From the NCBI GenBank assembly GCA_020171895.1, contig JAIVAN010000003.1:62001-126000 (forward strand): 64,000 bases of DNA, written 5' to 3'. Position 1 is the first letter of the stretch; each line of letters begins with the position of its first letter. The notes under the pieces were generated by a model that worked only from the letters and a program-made list of their open reading frames with translations, had not been told where the DNA came from and did not search any database. The translations under genes were made by a program, and so were the position numbers. This stretch comes from Bacillus timonensis (GTDB lineage: Bacteria; Bacillota; Bacilli; Bacillales; Bacillaceae_L). Shown in pieces: positions 8,700-18,172 of this stretch.

Positions 8700-9786
8700 G
8701 TTTAAACTCTCCTTTTAGAAGCGCTGTAAGCCATAACAGTAAAGGAAAACCAATAAAGAGAGGACTAAAAAAATGCAAAAGATTCTCCCGTAATTTGTAC
8801 ATTGTAAATGTAGGTGTCTCAGGAATATTACCTAAAAGTACAACGATTGTGGCAATTGCCGGGACAACAAATTCAAACTTATTCACTTGAAAAATGTTGC
8901 TGAATAAAACAGAAGTTAAATAGACATAAGTAGAAAATCGAATAAATGTCGCAATTAGCCAAAATGGGAAGAAGAATGTTTCAATATTTGTTAAAAAATC
9001 TCCGATTGAAATATAACGAATTGTCGTATGAAAAGGATAATTTAACATTTCAACAGATGGATAATCAAATAACATGACAAAAATAAGCAATGATGCACTT
9101 AATTCGATTGTAACGATCGTAAGCGCAATCCATGTTCCTTTTGAAAAATCCTTTTTTGATCTCATTAATGGTAAGAATAATCCCAAATATAAAATGTCAC
9201 CAAAAATGGATATTTTTAAGGAACCTTCCTTTACAATTTCCCACGTTCCAGGTCCTAAAATAGGGAAGATTGCATAAAGATTCCCGTCTATTAATGTAAG
9301 GATCATCGCAAGTAATAATGTGATTTTTACATAAACAATGACCATCCATGCGACAGAACCAATATTTTGTATCCCTTTCTGTGCCGAATAGGCACATACC
9401 AACATTAACAGCCCGTAAATGACTATTGTGGGTGTGCGTGTGAAATATAAGGTTCCAATAATATCGACATATACTCTTGTATCGATAACAATTGCTGCGG
9501 TGCCTAATACCCAAAAGCTTAGAGATATGACATTGCCTATGTATTTTCCAAAGAGGTGAAGGTTAATGTCATGTAAATTTTTATCGTTATATGTGGTGAG
9601 TACTTTTAAATATAGATACAAAGGGATAATGATGATGGATGTTGAAATAAGCGGAACCATCCAAGCCGCATTTTGCACACTATCATATAAAATAGCTGGT
9701 GTATCGTCGGTGAGCTTAACCCCGAACATAAGTAGGATAATCGCTACGAATTCTCGAATGCCTAATTTGTCTGTCTGTTGCTTCAT
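8680..9786 (-). CDS. Spore germinant receptor permease subunit, GerB family
   Basis: 368 residues with about ten membrane helices, in the APC-superfamily layout of GerB proteins. It opens with KLGIREFVAIILLMFGVKLTD, typical of the family. GerB subunits are thought to bind the germinant. It lies between A and C, overlapping A by four bases and C by 20, so the three are one transcript. Confidence 0.92.
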   Translation of the reverse strand: MKQQTDKLGIREFVAIILLMFGVKLTDDTPAILYDSVQNAAWMVPLISTSIIIIPLYLYLKVLTTYNDKNLHDINLHLFGKYIGNVISLSFWVLGTAAIVIDTRVYVDIIGTLYFTRTPTIVIYGLLMLVCAYSAQKGIQNIGSVAWMVIVYVKITLLLAMILTLIDGNLYAIFPILGPGTWEIVKEGSLKISIFGDILYLGLFLPLMRSKKDFSKGTWIALTIVTIELSASLLIFVMLFDYPSVEMLNYPFHTTIRYISIGDFLTNIETFFFPFWLIATFIRFSTYVYLTSVLFSNIFQVNKFEFVVPAIATIVVLLGNIPETPTFTMYKLRENLLHFFSPLFIGFPLLLWLTALLKGEFKHAKKQK

Positions 9787-11342
9787 TTGACATGATCCTT
9801 TACTTTTTTAACAGAGTCTTTTAACTGTAAGTAACCAGGACGAAATCTTTCATCCTTCAACATTTTTCGAAAGATTGTATCTTTAGAAGAGACATACCAA
9901 GGCGTCATAGGTGCTAAATAAGGTACACCAAACGACTTGATTGTCGTCATATAAAATATACCTATGACGAAAAGTGCAGTCATTCCGTAAATTCCAAACA
10001 ATCCAGACGCAAATAAAAATAAAAAGCGTAATAAGCGAACGGTAAAGTTTAAACTGATATCACTCACAGCAAATGAGCTTAACCCACCTAATGCTACGAC
10101 AATAATGACGATTGGACTAATGACATTTGCTTCAACTGCCGCTTGACCTAAAATGAGTGCCCCAACAATTCCGATGGTTGGCCCAATTGGGCTAGGAACA
10201 CGCAATCCAGCTTCACGAATAAGCTCAAACGCAATCTCCATGATGAGAATTTCAAAAAACGCTGGAAATGGAACTCTTTCACGTGTCGCGGAAATGGCGA
10301 GTAGTAAATCGGCTGGAACCATCTCAGGGTGATAATTTGTGATCGCAATATAGATAGGTGATGTAAATAATGTGATAAATAGTGCTAGAATTCGTAAAAA
10401 ACGTGTGAAATTCCCAAATGGGAACCGTAAGTAATGCTCTTCAGACGTATGGTAAAAAGACCAAAATGTTGCAGGAACAACTAAGCTCGCGGGTGAATTA
10501 TCCATAAGCATAATGATGTGCCCATCCTCAAGGAAGGAAGCCGCTCGGTCAGGCCTTTCAGAATACAGAATGGTAGGAAATAATGACTTTTGTCGCTCTT
10601 CTAAATATTGCTCCATCAGACCTAAATTTTGTATCGCATCAACATCTAAGCTATTCAAGCGACTCTTAATGTTTTCTAAAGTTTCCTGATTTGCTAAATC
10701 CTTAACGTACACAAGAAACAAATCATTATGAGACCGTTTACCAACTTCAAACGATTCGACTACAAGATTTTCATTGCGAATTTTTTTTCGCAGTAATGAA
10801 ATGTTCGTAATCACTTTTTCATTAAATGCTTCTTTCGGTCCTTTTAAAACAACTTCGTCCTCAGCTTTACTGATGCTTCTTCCTTGGAAATTGGATGTGT
10901 CCATGATATAGGCATGTGGTACTCCATCGATAAACATAACCGTGTTCCCTTTATTCATCTCTAACACGATTTTCTTTATTTGCATTTCGGTTTTGATGGC
11001 ATGTGAAGCGACAATATCTTCAATCATGGCAGAAGCATCTTTGTTAGAAAGAAGTGGCTTTAAAATAGCTTCTTCAATTGTTTTCGCATCTGAAATGGTA
11101 TTAATGTAAAACACAGCAGCGCGTTTTTTTAATGCACGTATATGAAAGGTGCGACATTTCACATCTCTGTTTAAAGGAATACTAAATATTTCATGAAACG
11201 TGGCAATTGATTCATCCAAGTTCGCAGATAGAGGTTTTTCTTTTCGTTCAATATCTTCGGTAGCGGATTGTTCTGGAGGAACTTGAGGCTGATTATTCTG
11301 TTGTTTTTGTATAAAGTTTTTCCATACCTGTTTCCACATCAT
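9783..11342 (-). CDS. Spore germinant receptor subunit, GerA family
   Basis: About 519 residues. A soluble N-terminal half of about 290 residues is followed by a membrane half (from FARFLRILALFITLFTSP-like sequence) with four to six helices, including the conserved PFPAFFEILIMEIAFELIREAG stretch shortened here to its core PFPAFFEI. It is the first gene of a tricistronic germinant receptor operon, expected to be expressed in the forespore. A GTG at 11348 overlaps the GGGGTGAT ribosome binding site, so the ATG at 11342 or 11339 is more likely. No convincing sigma-G promoter was seen upstream. Confidence 0.92.
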   Translation of the reverse strand: MMWKQVWKNFIQKQQNNQPQVPPEQSATEDIERKEKPLSANLDESIATFHEIFSIPLNRDVKCRTFHIRALKKRAAVFYINTISDAKTIEEAILKPLLSNKDASAMIEDIVASHAIKTEMQIKKIVLEMNKGNTVMFIDGVPHAYIMDTSNFQGRSISKAEDEVVLKGPKEAFNEKVITNISLLRKKIRNENLVVESFEVGKRSHNDLFLVYVKDLANQETLENIKSRLNSLDVDAIQNLGLMEQYLEERQKSLFPTILYSERPDRAASFLEDGHIIMLMDNSPASLVVPATFWSFYHTSEEHYLRFPFGNFTRFLRILALFITLFTSPIYIAITNYHPEMVPADLLLAISATRERVPFPAFFEILIMEIAFELIREAGLRVPSPIGPTIGIVGALILGQAAVEANVISPIVIIVVALGGLSSFAVSDISLNFTVRLLRFLFLFASGLFGIYGMTALFVIGIFYMTTIKSFGVPYLAPMTPWYVSSKDTIFRKMLKDERFRPGYLQLKDSVKKVKDHVK

Positions 11343-11507
11343 AATCACCCCGTCAATGTTTTACCCTTATTCTTCCACAAAAGCTAAGATTTACTCATGA
11401 AAGGAATATCTACTATGTTCATCATTCAGTCGATATTTCTTTTTGTCTCATAGTTGTTATGCTATTATTTTGATAAGCGAAACAATTTTGAAAAAAGGGG
11501 CCTTACT

Positions 11508-12425
11508 ATGAGAGAATATTTAATCGTTCTAAACAAAGATGAAGATTCTATTTCAATCGTTAATTTAGATACCAATACCGTAGAAAAGACAATTGAAACG
11601 GATTACAACCCACATGAAGTGGTCGTCACACCTGATGGAAAAAAGTCATATGTGACATGTTCATTAGGAAACAAAATAAATATTATCAACAATGATACGT
11701 TTGAAATTGTGAAGACGTTAGAGCACCCTGAATTTCATTTTCCACATGGACTAGGTGTGACAAATGATGGAAAAAAAGTATTCATGGCATCTACATACAG
11801 TGAGAAGATCTTTATTATTGACGTTGCCACAGACACAATTGAAAAGGTGTTTCCTACCTATCAAAAATATTCCCATATGATTTCATTTTCACCTGATGGT
11901 AAAACGGTCTATGTTCCGAATATTGGTAGTCACAATATGACGGTTGTTGATGTGGAAAAAGAACAAGTAGTGAATCATTTCCCTGTTGGGCAAGGTCCTG
12001 AGGGAGTAGCTGTACATCCGAATGGTAAAGAGCTTTATGTCGCAAACCAAGACGACAATAACTTATTTGTTATAGATACTGACAGTTTAGAAGTCTTGTA
12101 TAAACGAAGATTAGGTACATGCCCAATCCGCATTGTTTTTTCTCCAGATGGCAAGTATGCGTTAATTCCAAACCGTGAATCAGGTGACTTATCAATTGTA
12201 GAAACAGCCCACGAGCTAAAAGGGAATGTTCGTCCATGGGAAGTGAAGCGAATTCGTGTCGGTGTATGGCCAGGGGGGACCGTTTTCAACGAAACTGGAA
12301 GCCTAGCATTTGTAGCAAATAATAAAACGAATGATATTTCAGTTATCAATATGGAAGCTTTAGAGGAAGAAAGGCGCATTAAAGTCGGCATTCATCCAGA
12401 TGGAATTGCCTACTTGAAAAAATAA
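11508..12425 (+). CDS. YVTN/NHL-type beta-propeller protein
   Basis: 305 residues made of about seven repeats of roughly 42 residues. Repeats carry strings such as VVTPDGKKSYVT, VAVHPNGKELYVANQ and IVFSPDGKYALIPN, the hallmark of YVTN-family propellers. No signal peptide is visible from the chosen start, so it is probably cytoplasmic. The frame opens at 11454, but AAAAAGGGG lies before the ATG at 11508. Such folds bind ligands or proteins; no catalytic function can be assigned. Confidence 0.85.
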   Translation: MREYLIVLNKDEDSISIVNLDTNTVEKTIETDYNPHEVVVTPDGKKSYVTCSLGNKINIINNDTFEIVKTLEHPEFHFPHGLGVTNDGKKVFMASTYSEKIFIIDVATDTIEKVFPTYQKYSHMISFSPDGKTVYVPNIGSHNMTVVDVEKEQVVNHFPVGQGPEGVAVHPNGKELYVANQDDNNLFVIDTDSLEVLYKRRLGTCPIRIVFSPDGKYALIPNRESGDLSIVETAHELKGNVRPWEVKRIRVGVWPGGTVFNETGSLAFVANNKTNDISVINMEALEEERRIKVGIHPDGIAYLKK

Positions 12426-12490
12426 GAACAAATGAATCTTTTCGCTCAAACTCCCGTATATAATAGAAACGAAGAAAGTGGGTGTAAACA

Positions 12491-12697
12491 ATGGGATTTC
12501 TATTGATTATTGTAGTTATCGTCATTTTCATCATCCTTTCATCAAAAGTTTCTAACGTAAGTCGAGCAAATTCATATCATCATCACCATTTATCAACACA
12601 TCATCAATTTACAGACACGACGACACATTCCTCCTCCTCTGATTGTTTTTCTGATTTCAGCGGCGGTGGAGATTGTGGTGGAGGCGGAGGGGACTAA
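12491..12697 (+). CDS. Small membrane-anchored protein with His-, Ser- and Gly-rich tail
   Basis: 68 residues. One N-terminal hydrophobic helix (LLIIVVIVIFIIL) is followed by a tail with HHHH, a second HH, a Ser/Thr run, and two Cys in a Gly/Asp-rich end (DCGGGGGD). The composition suggests metal binding or a disordered surface tail, but that is inference. A TATAAT box at 12459-12464 could be its -10 element; the ribosome binding site (GAAAGTGGGTG) is modest. Its end is 38 bases before the next gene. Confidence 0.7.
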   Translation: MGFLLIIVVIVIFIILSSKVSNVSRANSYHHHHLSTHHQFTDTTTHSSSSDCFSDFSGGGDCGGGGGD

Positions 12698-12735
12698 CCC
12701 CTCTGTTTTTTCTTAAACAATGGAGGATACATAAG

Positions 12736-13599
12736 ATGAAAACGATTGGCTTTATCGGCACAGGTGTAATGGGGCAAAGCATGGCAAGTCATTTTTTGAA
12801 AGCTGGTTATGATGTTCATGTTTATACACGTACAAAAACCAAAGCAGACGCACTTCTATCAGAAGGAGCTGTATGGAAGGACTCAGTTGCAGAACTGGCA
12901 AGCGGAGTAGATACACTCATCACAATGGTAGGTTATCCACGTGATGTAGAAGAAATATATCTTGGTGAACAAGGTATTTTAGCACATGCAAAACAAGGAA
13001 CATATGTCATTGATATGACTACCTCAACGCCCTCTCTTGCCGAGAAAATATACACTGTAGCGAAACAAAAAGGAATCTTTTCACTCGATGCACCAGTATC
13101 AGGTGGAGACGTTGGTGCAAAAGAAGCAAGGTTAGCCATCATGGTAGGAGGAGACAAAGAAGCTTTCGAAGACTGTCTGCCACTTTTAAAAATCATGGGT
13201 ACTAACATTGTGTATCAAGGCTCAGCAGGTGCTGGTCAACATACAAAAATGTCAAATCAAATCGCAATTGCCACAAACATGATTGGTGTCTGTGAAGCCA
13301 TTGCATACGCTAAAAAAGCAGGACTCGATCCTGAAACTGTATTAAAAAGTATCTCAACAGGTGCAGCCGGTAGCTGGTCACTATCCAACCTCGCTCCAAG
13401 AATGATTGCAGGCAACGTTGAACCAGGCTTTTATGTAAAACATTTTATAAAAGACATGGGAATCGCCTTACACGAAGCAGAAGCTCTTGGACTGAAATTG
13501 CCAGGATTAACACTAGCAAAGTCACTTTATGAAGAATTGGCAGAAAATGGTGGAGAAGAGAACGGAACACAGGCATTGTATAAGTTATGGGATAGATAA
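12736..13599 (+). CDS. 3-hydroxyisobutyrate dehydrogenase-family oxidoreductase (YkwC-like)
   Basis: 287 residues, the family length. The Rossmann motif GFIGTGVMG is at residues 5-13, the substrate-binding DAPVSGG at 118-124, and the catalytic Lys is K171 in GQHTKMSNQ. These enzymes oxidise beta-hydroxyacids with NAD(P). The best match from memory is Bacillus YkwC; the substrate is not certain. The frame extends to 12673, but TGGAGG upstream of the ATG at 12736 fixes the start. A strong terminator follows. Confidence 0.9.
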   Translation: MKTIGFIGTGVMGQSMASHFLKAGYDVHVYTRTKTKADALLSEGAVWKDSVAELASGVDTLITMVGYPRDVEEIYLGEQGILAHAKQGTYVIDMTTSTPSLAEKIYTVAKQKGIFSLDAPVSGGDVGAKEARLAIMVGGDKEAFEDCLPLLKIMGTNIVYQGSAGAGQHTKMSNQIAIATNMIGVCEAIAYAKKAGLDPETVLKSISTGAAGSWSLSNLAPRMIAGNVEPGFYVKHFIKDMGIALHEAEALGLKLPGLTLAKSLYEELAENGGEENGTQALYKLWDR

Positions 13600-13608
13600 A
13601 CTAGCGGG

Positions 13609-13653
13609 AGAGAAAGAGTGGTTTTCCAAATGAATGGTAACCACTCTTTCTCT
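13609..13653 (+). terminator. Strong terminator after the dehydrogenase gene
   Basis: Fifteen-base arms AGAGAAAGAGTGGTT (13609-13623) and AACCACTCTTTCTCT (13639-13653) pair perfectly, followed by TTT. Confidence 0.85.
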
Positions 13654-13839
13654 TTAAGGAGGAATTTCACCTTTGTTCTCGAAGTATGTACTTTAATATG
13701 TCACTACCTACATAGAAAGGAAGGAAATAAACTAGGAAACACTGAATATATTAGATAGATTAAACCCTCAGCTACCTCATTAACCGCTAATTAATACTCT
13801 AAGATTAGTTGTATGTTTTCTTAAAAGGAGGCTATTATT

Positions 13840-14700
13840 CTGATAATTGACTGTCATTTCCACATTGATGAAACGATGTTGACGATAGATAAGATGATTG
13901 CGGGTATGGATTCAAATGGGGTGTCAAAGACGGCTCTTATTCCGCCTATGAATGAGACGATGTTTGAAATTGAAAGCAGCTTAAATCACTATTTACAACG
14001 CACCTTCAAGTTTATGATACTAAATTCTATTCCCGGCTCTAATTCCATTTATAATAATCTAGTAAAAGATGGCTATTTTCACCTTGCTGGAAGATCATAT
14101 AAAATCTTCTCAAAGCCTGATAATACTCTAGTAGCAGATGCCCTTATTCAACATCCAAGTCGATTCTTAGGCTGGATAGCAATTAATCCATTAGAGCCTC
14201 ATTCCTTGGACGAACTTGAAACATATATTGATTGTCCAGGGTTTATTGGTGTAAAAGTACACCCGTTTATGCACGACTATAGTATTAAAGAACTTGATCA
14301 AATTGCAGACGTGTGTCAGTCAAGAGGTAAACCTATGTTAATCCACCTTTCTTCTGAACGTGACTCATTTAAATACCTGCCAATAAAATTCCCAAAATTA
14401 AAAGTAATATATGCGCACGCCGGTGTTCCATTTTGGAGGGAGCTATGGAAATTCGCAAAAAATCAGCCATCTATTTTTGTAGATACATCCAGTGATTATA
14501 TCAATCCTTCTATCGTCAAAAAAACAGTCCAAGCCTTGGGCTTCCGTAAAGTTCTTTACGGCTGTGATGGTCCGTACGGGATGAGCAAATTCAATGAATA
14601 TGACTATTCATTGAAGAAAAAATGGATTGAAGACCTTATCATTCCTAACTATCAAAAGGACTTAATACTTGGCGGGAATTTTTTAGAAATGATCGAGTAA
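13840..14700 (+). CDS. Amidohydrolase-2 family metal-dependent hydrolase with a non-ATG start
   Basis: 286 residues if started at CTG 13840. The metal ligands expected for the ACMSD-like amidohydrolase-2 fold are all present: HxH at H6 and H8 (IIDCHFHID), H169 (LIHLSS), H193 (YAHAG) and D243 (YGCDGPYG); H141 in GVKVHPF is another conserved site. The first ATG, at 13876, would remove the HxH motif and has no ribosome binding site. AGGAGG at 13826-13831 lies eight bases before the CTG and five before an in-frame ATT. The reaction is unknown (hydrolysis or decarboxylation). Confidence 0.75.
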   Translation: MIIDCHFHIDETMLTIDKMIAGMDSNGVSKTALIPPMNETMFEIESSLNHYLQRTFKFMILNSIPGSNSIYNNLVKDGYFHLAGRSYKIFSKPDNTLVADALIQHPSRFLGWIAINPLEPHSLDELETYIDCPGFIGVKVHPFMHDYSIKELDQIADVCQSRGKPMLIHLSSERDSFKYLPIKFPKLKVIYAHAGVPFWRELWKFAKNQPSIFVDTSSDYINPSIVKKTVQALGFRKVLYGCDGPYGMSKFNEYDYSLKKKWIEDLIIPNYQKDLILGGNFLEMIE

Positions 14701-14818
14701 AGAAAACAGCGAAAATATTGATGTTACCACATCAATTTACTTATACAAAATATGGATGGGAGAATGATTCCTGTTTCGATAGAGAATTGTGGAACATTTA
14801 ATAATGGAGGGAAAGGGA

Positions 14819-16372
14819 TTGCTAAATGAACAAGTTCAAAAACTAGAACAAGCAGCTAATATAGAAGAGTGGAATGAAATCTATGAAACCATCATAGATC
14901 AGATGAAACAACTCGACACCCAGCTAAGTCAACAAGAGTACCACATGTACACGAACGAAAAACTTTACAATCAAGCTACATACGATTCACTTTCTGCTAC
15001 AAAACAAGCCTTTATAGCAAATAAACATTTAAAACCAGCCCTTCTTAAGGGGATGGAATTAACAGAGGATAGACGATTAAAAAAGAGAATTCAACTGCTC
15101 GTAGCTGAAATCGAAAAAGAAGAAATTGCTAATCACCCCAGCCTTTTTGACTTAACGAATCAATTGAAAGACCAACTGCTTGATAAAAAAGCTATTGTAA
15201 ATGGAACTGAATATACAAGTGGCGAAGTACATGCAGCCCTCATGGACCACCAAGACCGAAATGTTCGAAAGCAATTATTCGAACAATCACGAGAGTACGG
15301 AAACTCACTCACAGAGGATTTTAGAAAACTCATAAAAATGCGAAACGAAGTTGCAAGAGAAAAAGGTTTTCAAAACTTTCATCACTTTATGTTTCATCAC
15401 AAAGGATTAGATTTTGAACAATTCCGTATAGAATGTCAGGAAATGTTTTTACATTCTCGCAACGAAATGCAAGAGATAATAACGAAAGTGAAAGGTCGCT
15501 TTCATATTGACCGTTTTGAATTTTACGATATCTTATTTAGCTATGCTAATTTCGCCAAGGATACAGCCAATCTCTTCAAAAGTGAAAATATTAAACCTTC
15601 TTTATTAAACACATTGGCAGCTTTTGGACTAAAAGAGAAGCAACAACCAATTGATATTCAACTATTCTCTATTCCTTATGGAGGATTTTGCCTATCCGTT
15701 TCACCAACAGATATTCGACTAGTTGTAAATAAACGAGAAGGTCATTCACCATATGCGACAGCGTATCATGAACTTGGTCATGCATTATATGATTACTATT
15801 CAAGTGGCTTGGAATACGAGTTCTTTTTCAGTAAAAGTTCCATTAGCCATGAAGCCATGGCAGAACTATTCATGACTATTCCTTATCAAATGGATTGGCT
15901 AATAAAGGAAGCGGGACTTGACCAAGAAACGGCAACACATATCTCTGAAACAAAGCATGTAGCGGATTTTCTGCTTGCAACTCTTTACTTTTACTATTGT
16001 ATGGTTGAATACGAATTATATCATGACCCAGACGGTGATTTTCAACAGATCTCTAACACCGTCTTTAAAGAAGTCTTTGGTATAGAGCGACAAGCGTCTA
16101 ATCCTGCCACAGAATTGTTTCTCATTACCTATCCGATGTATTTTCAAGATTACATTTACGCAGACGGCATTAGGGACATGCTGAGGTATCACTACAAAAT
16201 AGATGGCATGTATCATGTGGAACCAGACGTATTTAATAGTATCCGCAAAGAATTCATGGAGCCAGGTGAAGCCTTTACATGGAACAAAAAACTAACAAAA
16301 ATGTGTGGAGAAGGCTTTACCTTTAAATATTTCGAGTACTTTCTTAAAAACAAAACAATGAAAACAAATTAA
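14819..16372 (+). CDS. Zinc metallopeptidase, M2/M3-like (HExxH + E)
   Basis: About 517 residues. Zinc motif HELGH is at 317-321 and the third ligand E345 lies in SHEAMAELF, 24 residues after the second His. That spacing matches peptidyl-dipeptidase A (M2) and is close to oligopeptidase M3. The segment RNEVAREKGFQNFHHF is the helical substrate-channel part seen in M2. No signal peptide: probably a cytoplasmic peptidase or dipeptidyl carboxypeptidase. GGAGG at 14806-14810 is eight bases before the TTG at 14819, so that is preferred over the upstream GTG (14789) or ATG (14804). Confidence 0.8.
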   Translation: MLNEQVQKLEQAANIEEWNEIYETIIDQMKQLDTQLSQQEYHMYTNEKLYNQATYDSLSATKQAFIANKHLKPALLKGMELTEDRRLKKRIQLLVAEIEKEEIANHPSLFDLTNQLKDQLLDKKAIVNGTEYTSGEVHAALMDHQDRNVRKQLFEQSREYGNSLTEDFRKLIKMRNEVAREKGFQNFHHFMFHHKGLDFEQFRIECQEMFLHSRNEMQEIITKVKGRFHIDRFEFYDILFSYANFAKDTANLFKSENIKPSLLNTLAAFGLKEKQQPIDIQLFSIPYGGFCLSVSPTDIRLVVNKREGHSPYATAYHELGHALYDYYSSGLEYEFFFSKSSISHEAMAELFMTIPYQMDWLIKEAGLDQETATHISETKHVADFLLATLYFYYCMVEYELYHDPDGDFQQISNTVFKEVFGIERQASNPATELFLITYPMYFQDYIYADGIRDMLRYHYKIDGMYHVEPDVFNSIRKEFMEPGEAFTWNKKLTKMCGEGFTFKYFEYFLKNKTMKTN

Positions 16373-16449
16373 ATCATCTCCTTTCCCTCTCATAAATTTC
16401 ATGATTTTGTAGAAAATAAATGAGAATTCAAATTAAAGGAGAAATGAAC

Positions 16450-16629
16450 ATGGCAAAGCGCACAAAAAAGAATGACGCAGATCAAAAAAATAAAAAAGGC
16501 TTCGACTCAGCTACAGCAACTGAATTTAGCCAAGAGCTTGGCAGTCACGACGCAAACCAAAAGCATAAACAAAAAGCAAAACGTGAAAAAGCTCCTAAAA
16601 ATGATGGTAAATATGAAGGTGGACTATAA
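16450..16629 (+). CDS. Small basic hydrophilic protein, possibly spore-associated
   Basis: 59 residues, rich in Lys, Asp, Asn and Gln with no hydrophobic segment. The stretch ATEFSQELG is reminiscent of the TEFA.E segments of gamma-type small acid-soluble spore proteins and of the EFS.EL segment in YfhD-like proteins, but the match is short. AAAGGAG is eight bases before the ATG at 16450 and too near the ATG at 16444. It is monocistronic with its own strong terminator, common for abundant small spore proteins. Confidence 0.65.
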   Translation: MAKRTKKNDADQKNKKGFDSATATEFSQELGSHDANQKHKQKAKREKAPKNDGKYEGGL

Positions 16630-16655
16630 AAAGCAAGCGAACGCTTGCTTTTTTC
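16628..16655 (+). terminator. Terminator after the small basic protein gene
   Basis: Arms AAAAGCAAGCG and CGCTTGCTTTT with a two-base loop, followed by a T-run ending at 16655. Confidence 0.9.
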
Positions 16656-16710
16656 TTTTGAAAAGTAAAACGAGAGCTAACTATATAATAAATTTTAGTG
16701 TTTATTGTGT

Positions 16711-16775
16711 GTAATCCGACGAAAAAGAGTCATAATCCGACTCTTCTTTAAGATATTCCGACGAAATTAAATGCG
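16711..16775. repeat. Dispersed TCCGAC/GTCGGA intergenic repeat
   Basis: Three copies of TCCGAC spaced by about 20-25 bases. The reverse complement of its last part, TCGTCGGAATATCTTAA, occurs exactly in the gap near 38.2 kb. It does not encode a plausible protein. Confidence 0.6.
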
Positions 16776-16903
16776 CGCTACTACATAAGAGCATCATTGT
16801 TCATATACTACTCCTAGTACAAACTAATTAATTGGAATTTTTAGAAAATAATAGTATATTAACAATAACGTCTTACAATCTATTCGTAAAAGGAGCTAGA
16901 ACA

Positions 16904-17308
16904 ATGAAACTTGAAATCTCTGAAAAAGTGCGCTTTAGTGAAACAGACGCGCTCGGTCATGTGAACAATACCAGCTACTTCGTTTACTTAGAAAATGCGC
17001 GAGTTCATTTTTTTGAAGCAGTTGGTCAACAAATGGACGCTAAAAACTGGAACTTTATCTTAGCCTCAACAAAATGTGATTTCATCAACCAAGCTTACTT
17101 TAGCCAAAAGCTTGCTATTACTACTTCTGTTACAAAAATTGGTACGAAAAGCTTTCATCTATACCACGAAATTTTAGACGAACAAACCCGACAAGTCATC
17201 TCAAAAGGAAATGAAGCCATTGTCTACTTTAACTTCCAAACACAGCAAAGTGAACCCCTTCCTGAAAAACTAAGAGCAGAGCTTGAGCAGTATCTAGTAA
17301 CTGTTTAA
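16904..17308 (+). CDS. Acyl-CoA thioesterase, 4HBT hot-dog family
   Basis: 134 residues, the family length. The active-site segment RFSETDALGHVNNTSYF has the Asp and the HVNN motif of 4-hydroxybenzoyl-CoA thioesterase/YbgC-type enzymes. It should hydrolyse acyl-CoA thioesters in the cytoplasm; chain preference is unknown. The frame opens at 16832, but AAAAGGAG directly before the ATG at 16904 fixes the start. A terminator follows. Confidence 0.88.
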   Translation: MKLEISEKVRFSETDALGHVNNTSYFVYLENARVHFFEAVGQQMDAKNWNFILASTKCDFINQAYFSQKLAITTSVTKIGTKSFHLYHEILDEQTRQVISKGNEAIVYFNFQTQQSEPLPEKLRAELEQYLVTV

Positions 17309-17324
17309 ATAGAACGGAAAGAAT

Positions 17325-17358
17325 GGCCATATTAACTGAATTTAATATGGTCTTTTTT
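17325..17358 (+). terminator. Terminator after the thioesterase gene
   Basis: Arms GGCCATATTAA and TTAATATGGTC (one G-T pair) around a six-base loop, followed by a T-run. Confidence 0.85.
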
Positions 17359-17367
17359 AAAGGACAG

Positions 17368-17473
17368 GTGATGAAGTCCAAAAAGATAAGAACAGCAGTC
17401 CAAAAAGTCCGTCATCTAGTTAATGAATTCCCAAAAGAAAACAACAACAATTCAAAAAGTCTTTCATCTAGAT
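17368..17473. repeat. Degenerate copies of the ATGAAGTCC/CTTCAT hairpin repeat
   Basis: GTGATGAAGTCC is at 17368-17379, followed by AAAAAGTCCGTCATC and AAAAAGTCTTTCATC. These are the ends of the unit that forms the large tandem array at 27.5-28.0 kb. The rest of the 17309-17672 gap shows only the terminator and AT-rich sequence. Confidence 0.6.
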
Positions 17474-17672
17474 AACTAATTAAGCTCAGACTCATAAAAT
17501 CACAAAAAACCCTCCACTATAATCTAAAAATAAACTTAATCTTCACCATTTAACACCACCGTTATCTAAATTTTCATCTTTTTTTACCGATTCGATAAAT
17601 TTTTACAATATTCTTAAAATTCATATGCTAGACTATAGCTTGTACATAGAATTCCAACTATTGGAGGACGTT

Positions 17673-18122
17673 ATGTCAAAACTCGTGTTTATCCTACTTG
17701 CTATTATCGGGGGAATGTTTGGAGGGTCACAGGCTCCCATTAATGGAGAGTTAGGCAAAAGAATTGGTAGTTTTGAAGCAGCTTGGTTTTCCTTCTTCAT
17801 AGGTACCTTATTTTTAACTCTAGTCACACTATTCCTTGGTAAAGGTCACCTCTTAAAACTATTCTCCGTACCAAAATGGAATCTACTCGGTGGATTTTCT
17901 GGAGCACTGCTTGTGACTTGCATTATTATAGCCGTTCCCAAGCTTGGTGTCGCTTTAACGATTTTTGCCGCAATAATTGGTCAAATTACCATCAGTATGA
18001 TCATTGACCACTTTGGTTTATTTGGAATTGAGAGAATTCCTTTTAACTGGAACCGTTTCATAGGCCTTTCATTGATGATTATCGCCTTGTTTCTTATTTA
18101 TCGTGACAGAATCATTACTTAA
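17673..18122 (+). CDS. DMT-superfamily transporter, YdcZ/DUF606 type
   Basis: 149 residues with four to five hydrophobic helices. The N-terminal segment GGSQAPINGELGKRIGS is typical of the YdcZ (DUF606) family of small membrane exporters of the drug/metabolite transporter superfamily. These often work as pairs, but no partner gene is adjacent. TTGGAGG precedes the ATG at 17673; the frame extends upstream to 17625 without a ribosome binding site. Its substrate is unknown. Confidence 0.8.
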   Translation: MSKLVFILLAIIGGMFGGSQAPINGELGKRIGSFEAAWFSFFIGTLFLTLVTLFLGKGHLLKLFSVPKWNLLGGFSGALLVTCIIIAVPKLGVALTIFAAIIGQITISMIIDHFGLFGIERIPFNWNRFIGLSLMIIALFLIYRDRIIT

Positions 18123-18172
18123 TTACTTTTTACACTTTGCAAAATCTAGCCATCATATCATTTAACACTATG

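Noticed and set aside
11343-11450. Sigma-G type promoter for the germinant receptor operon
   Set aside because: I looked for the expected -35 and -10 pattern on the minus strand and found no convincing match.
12035-12391. 118-codon minus-strand frame in the propeller gene
   Set aside because: It is the shadow of a repeat-rich coding region.
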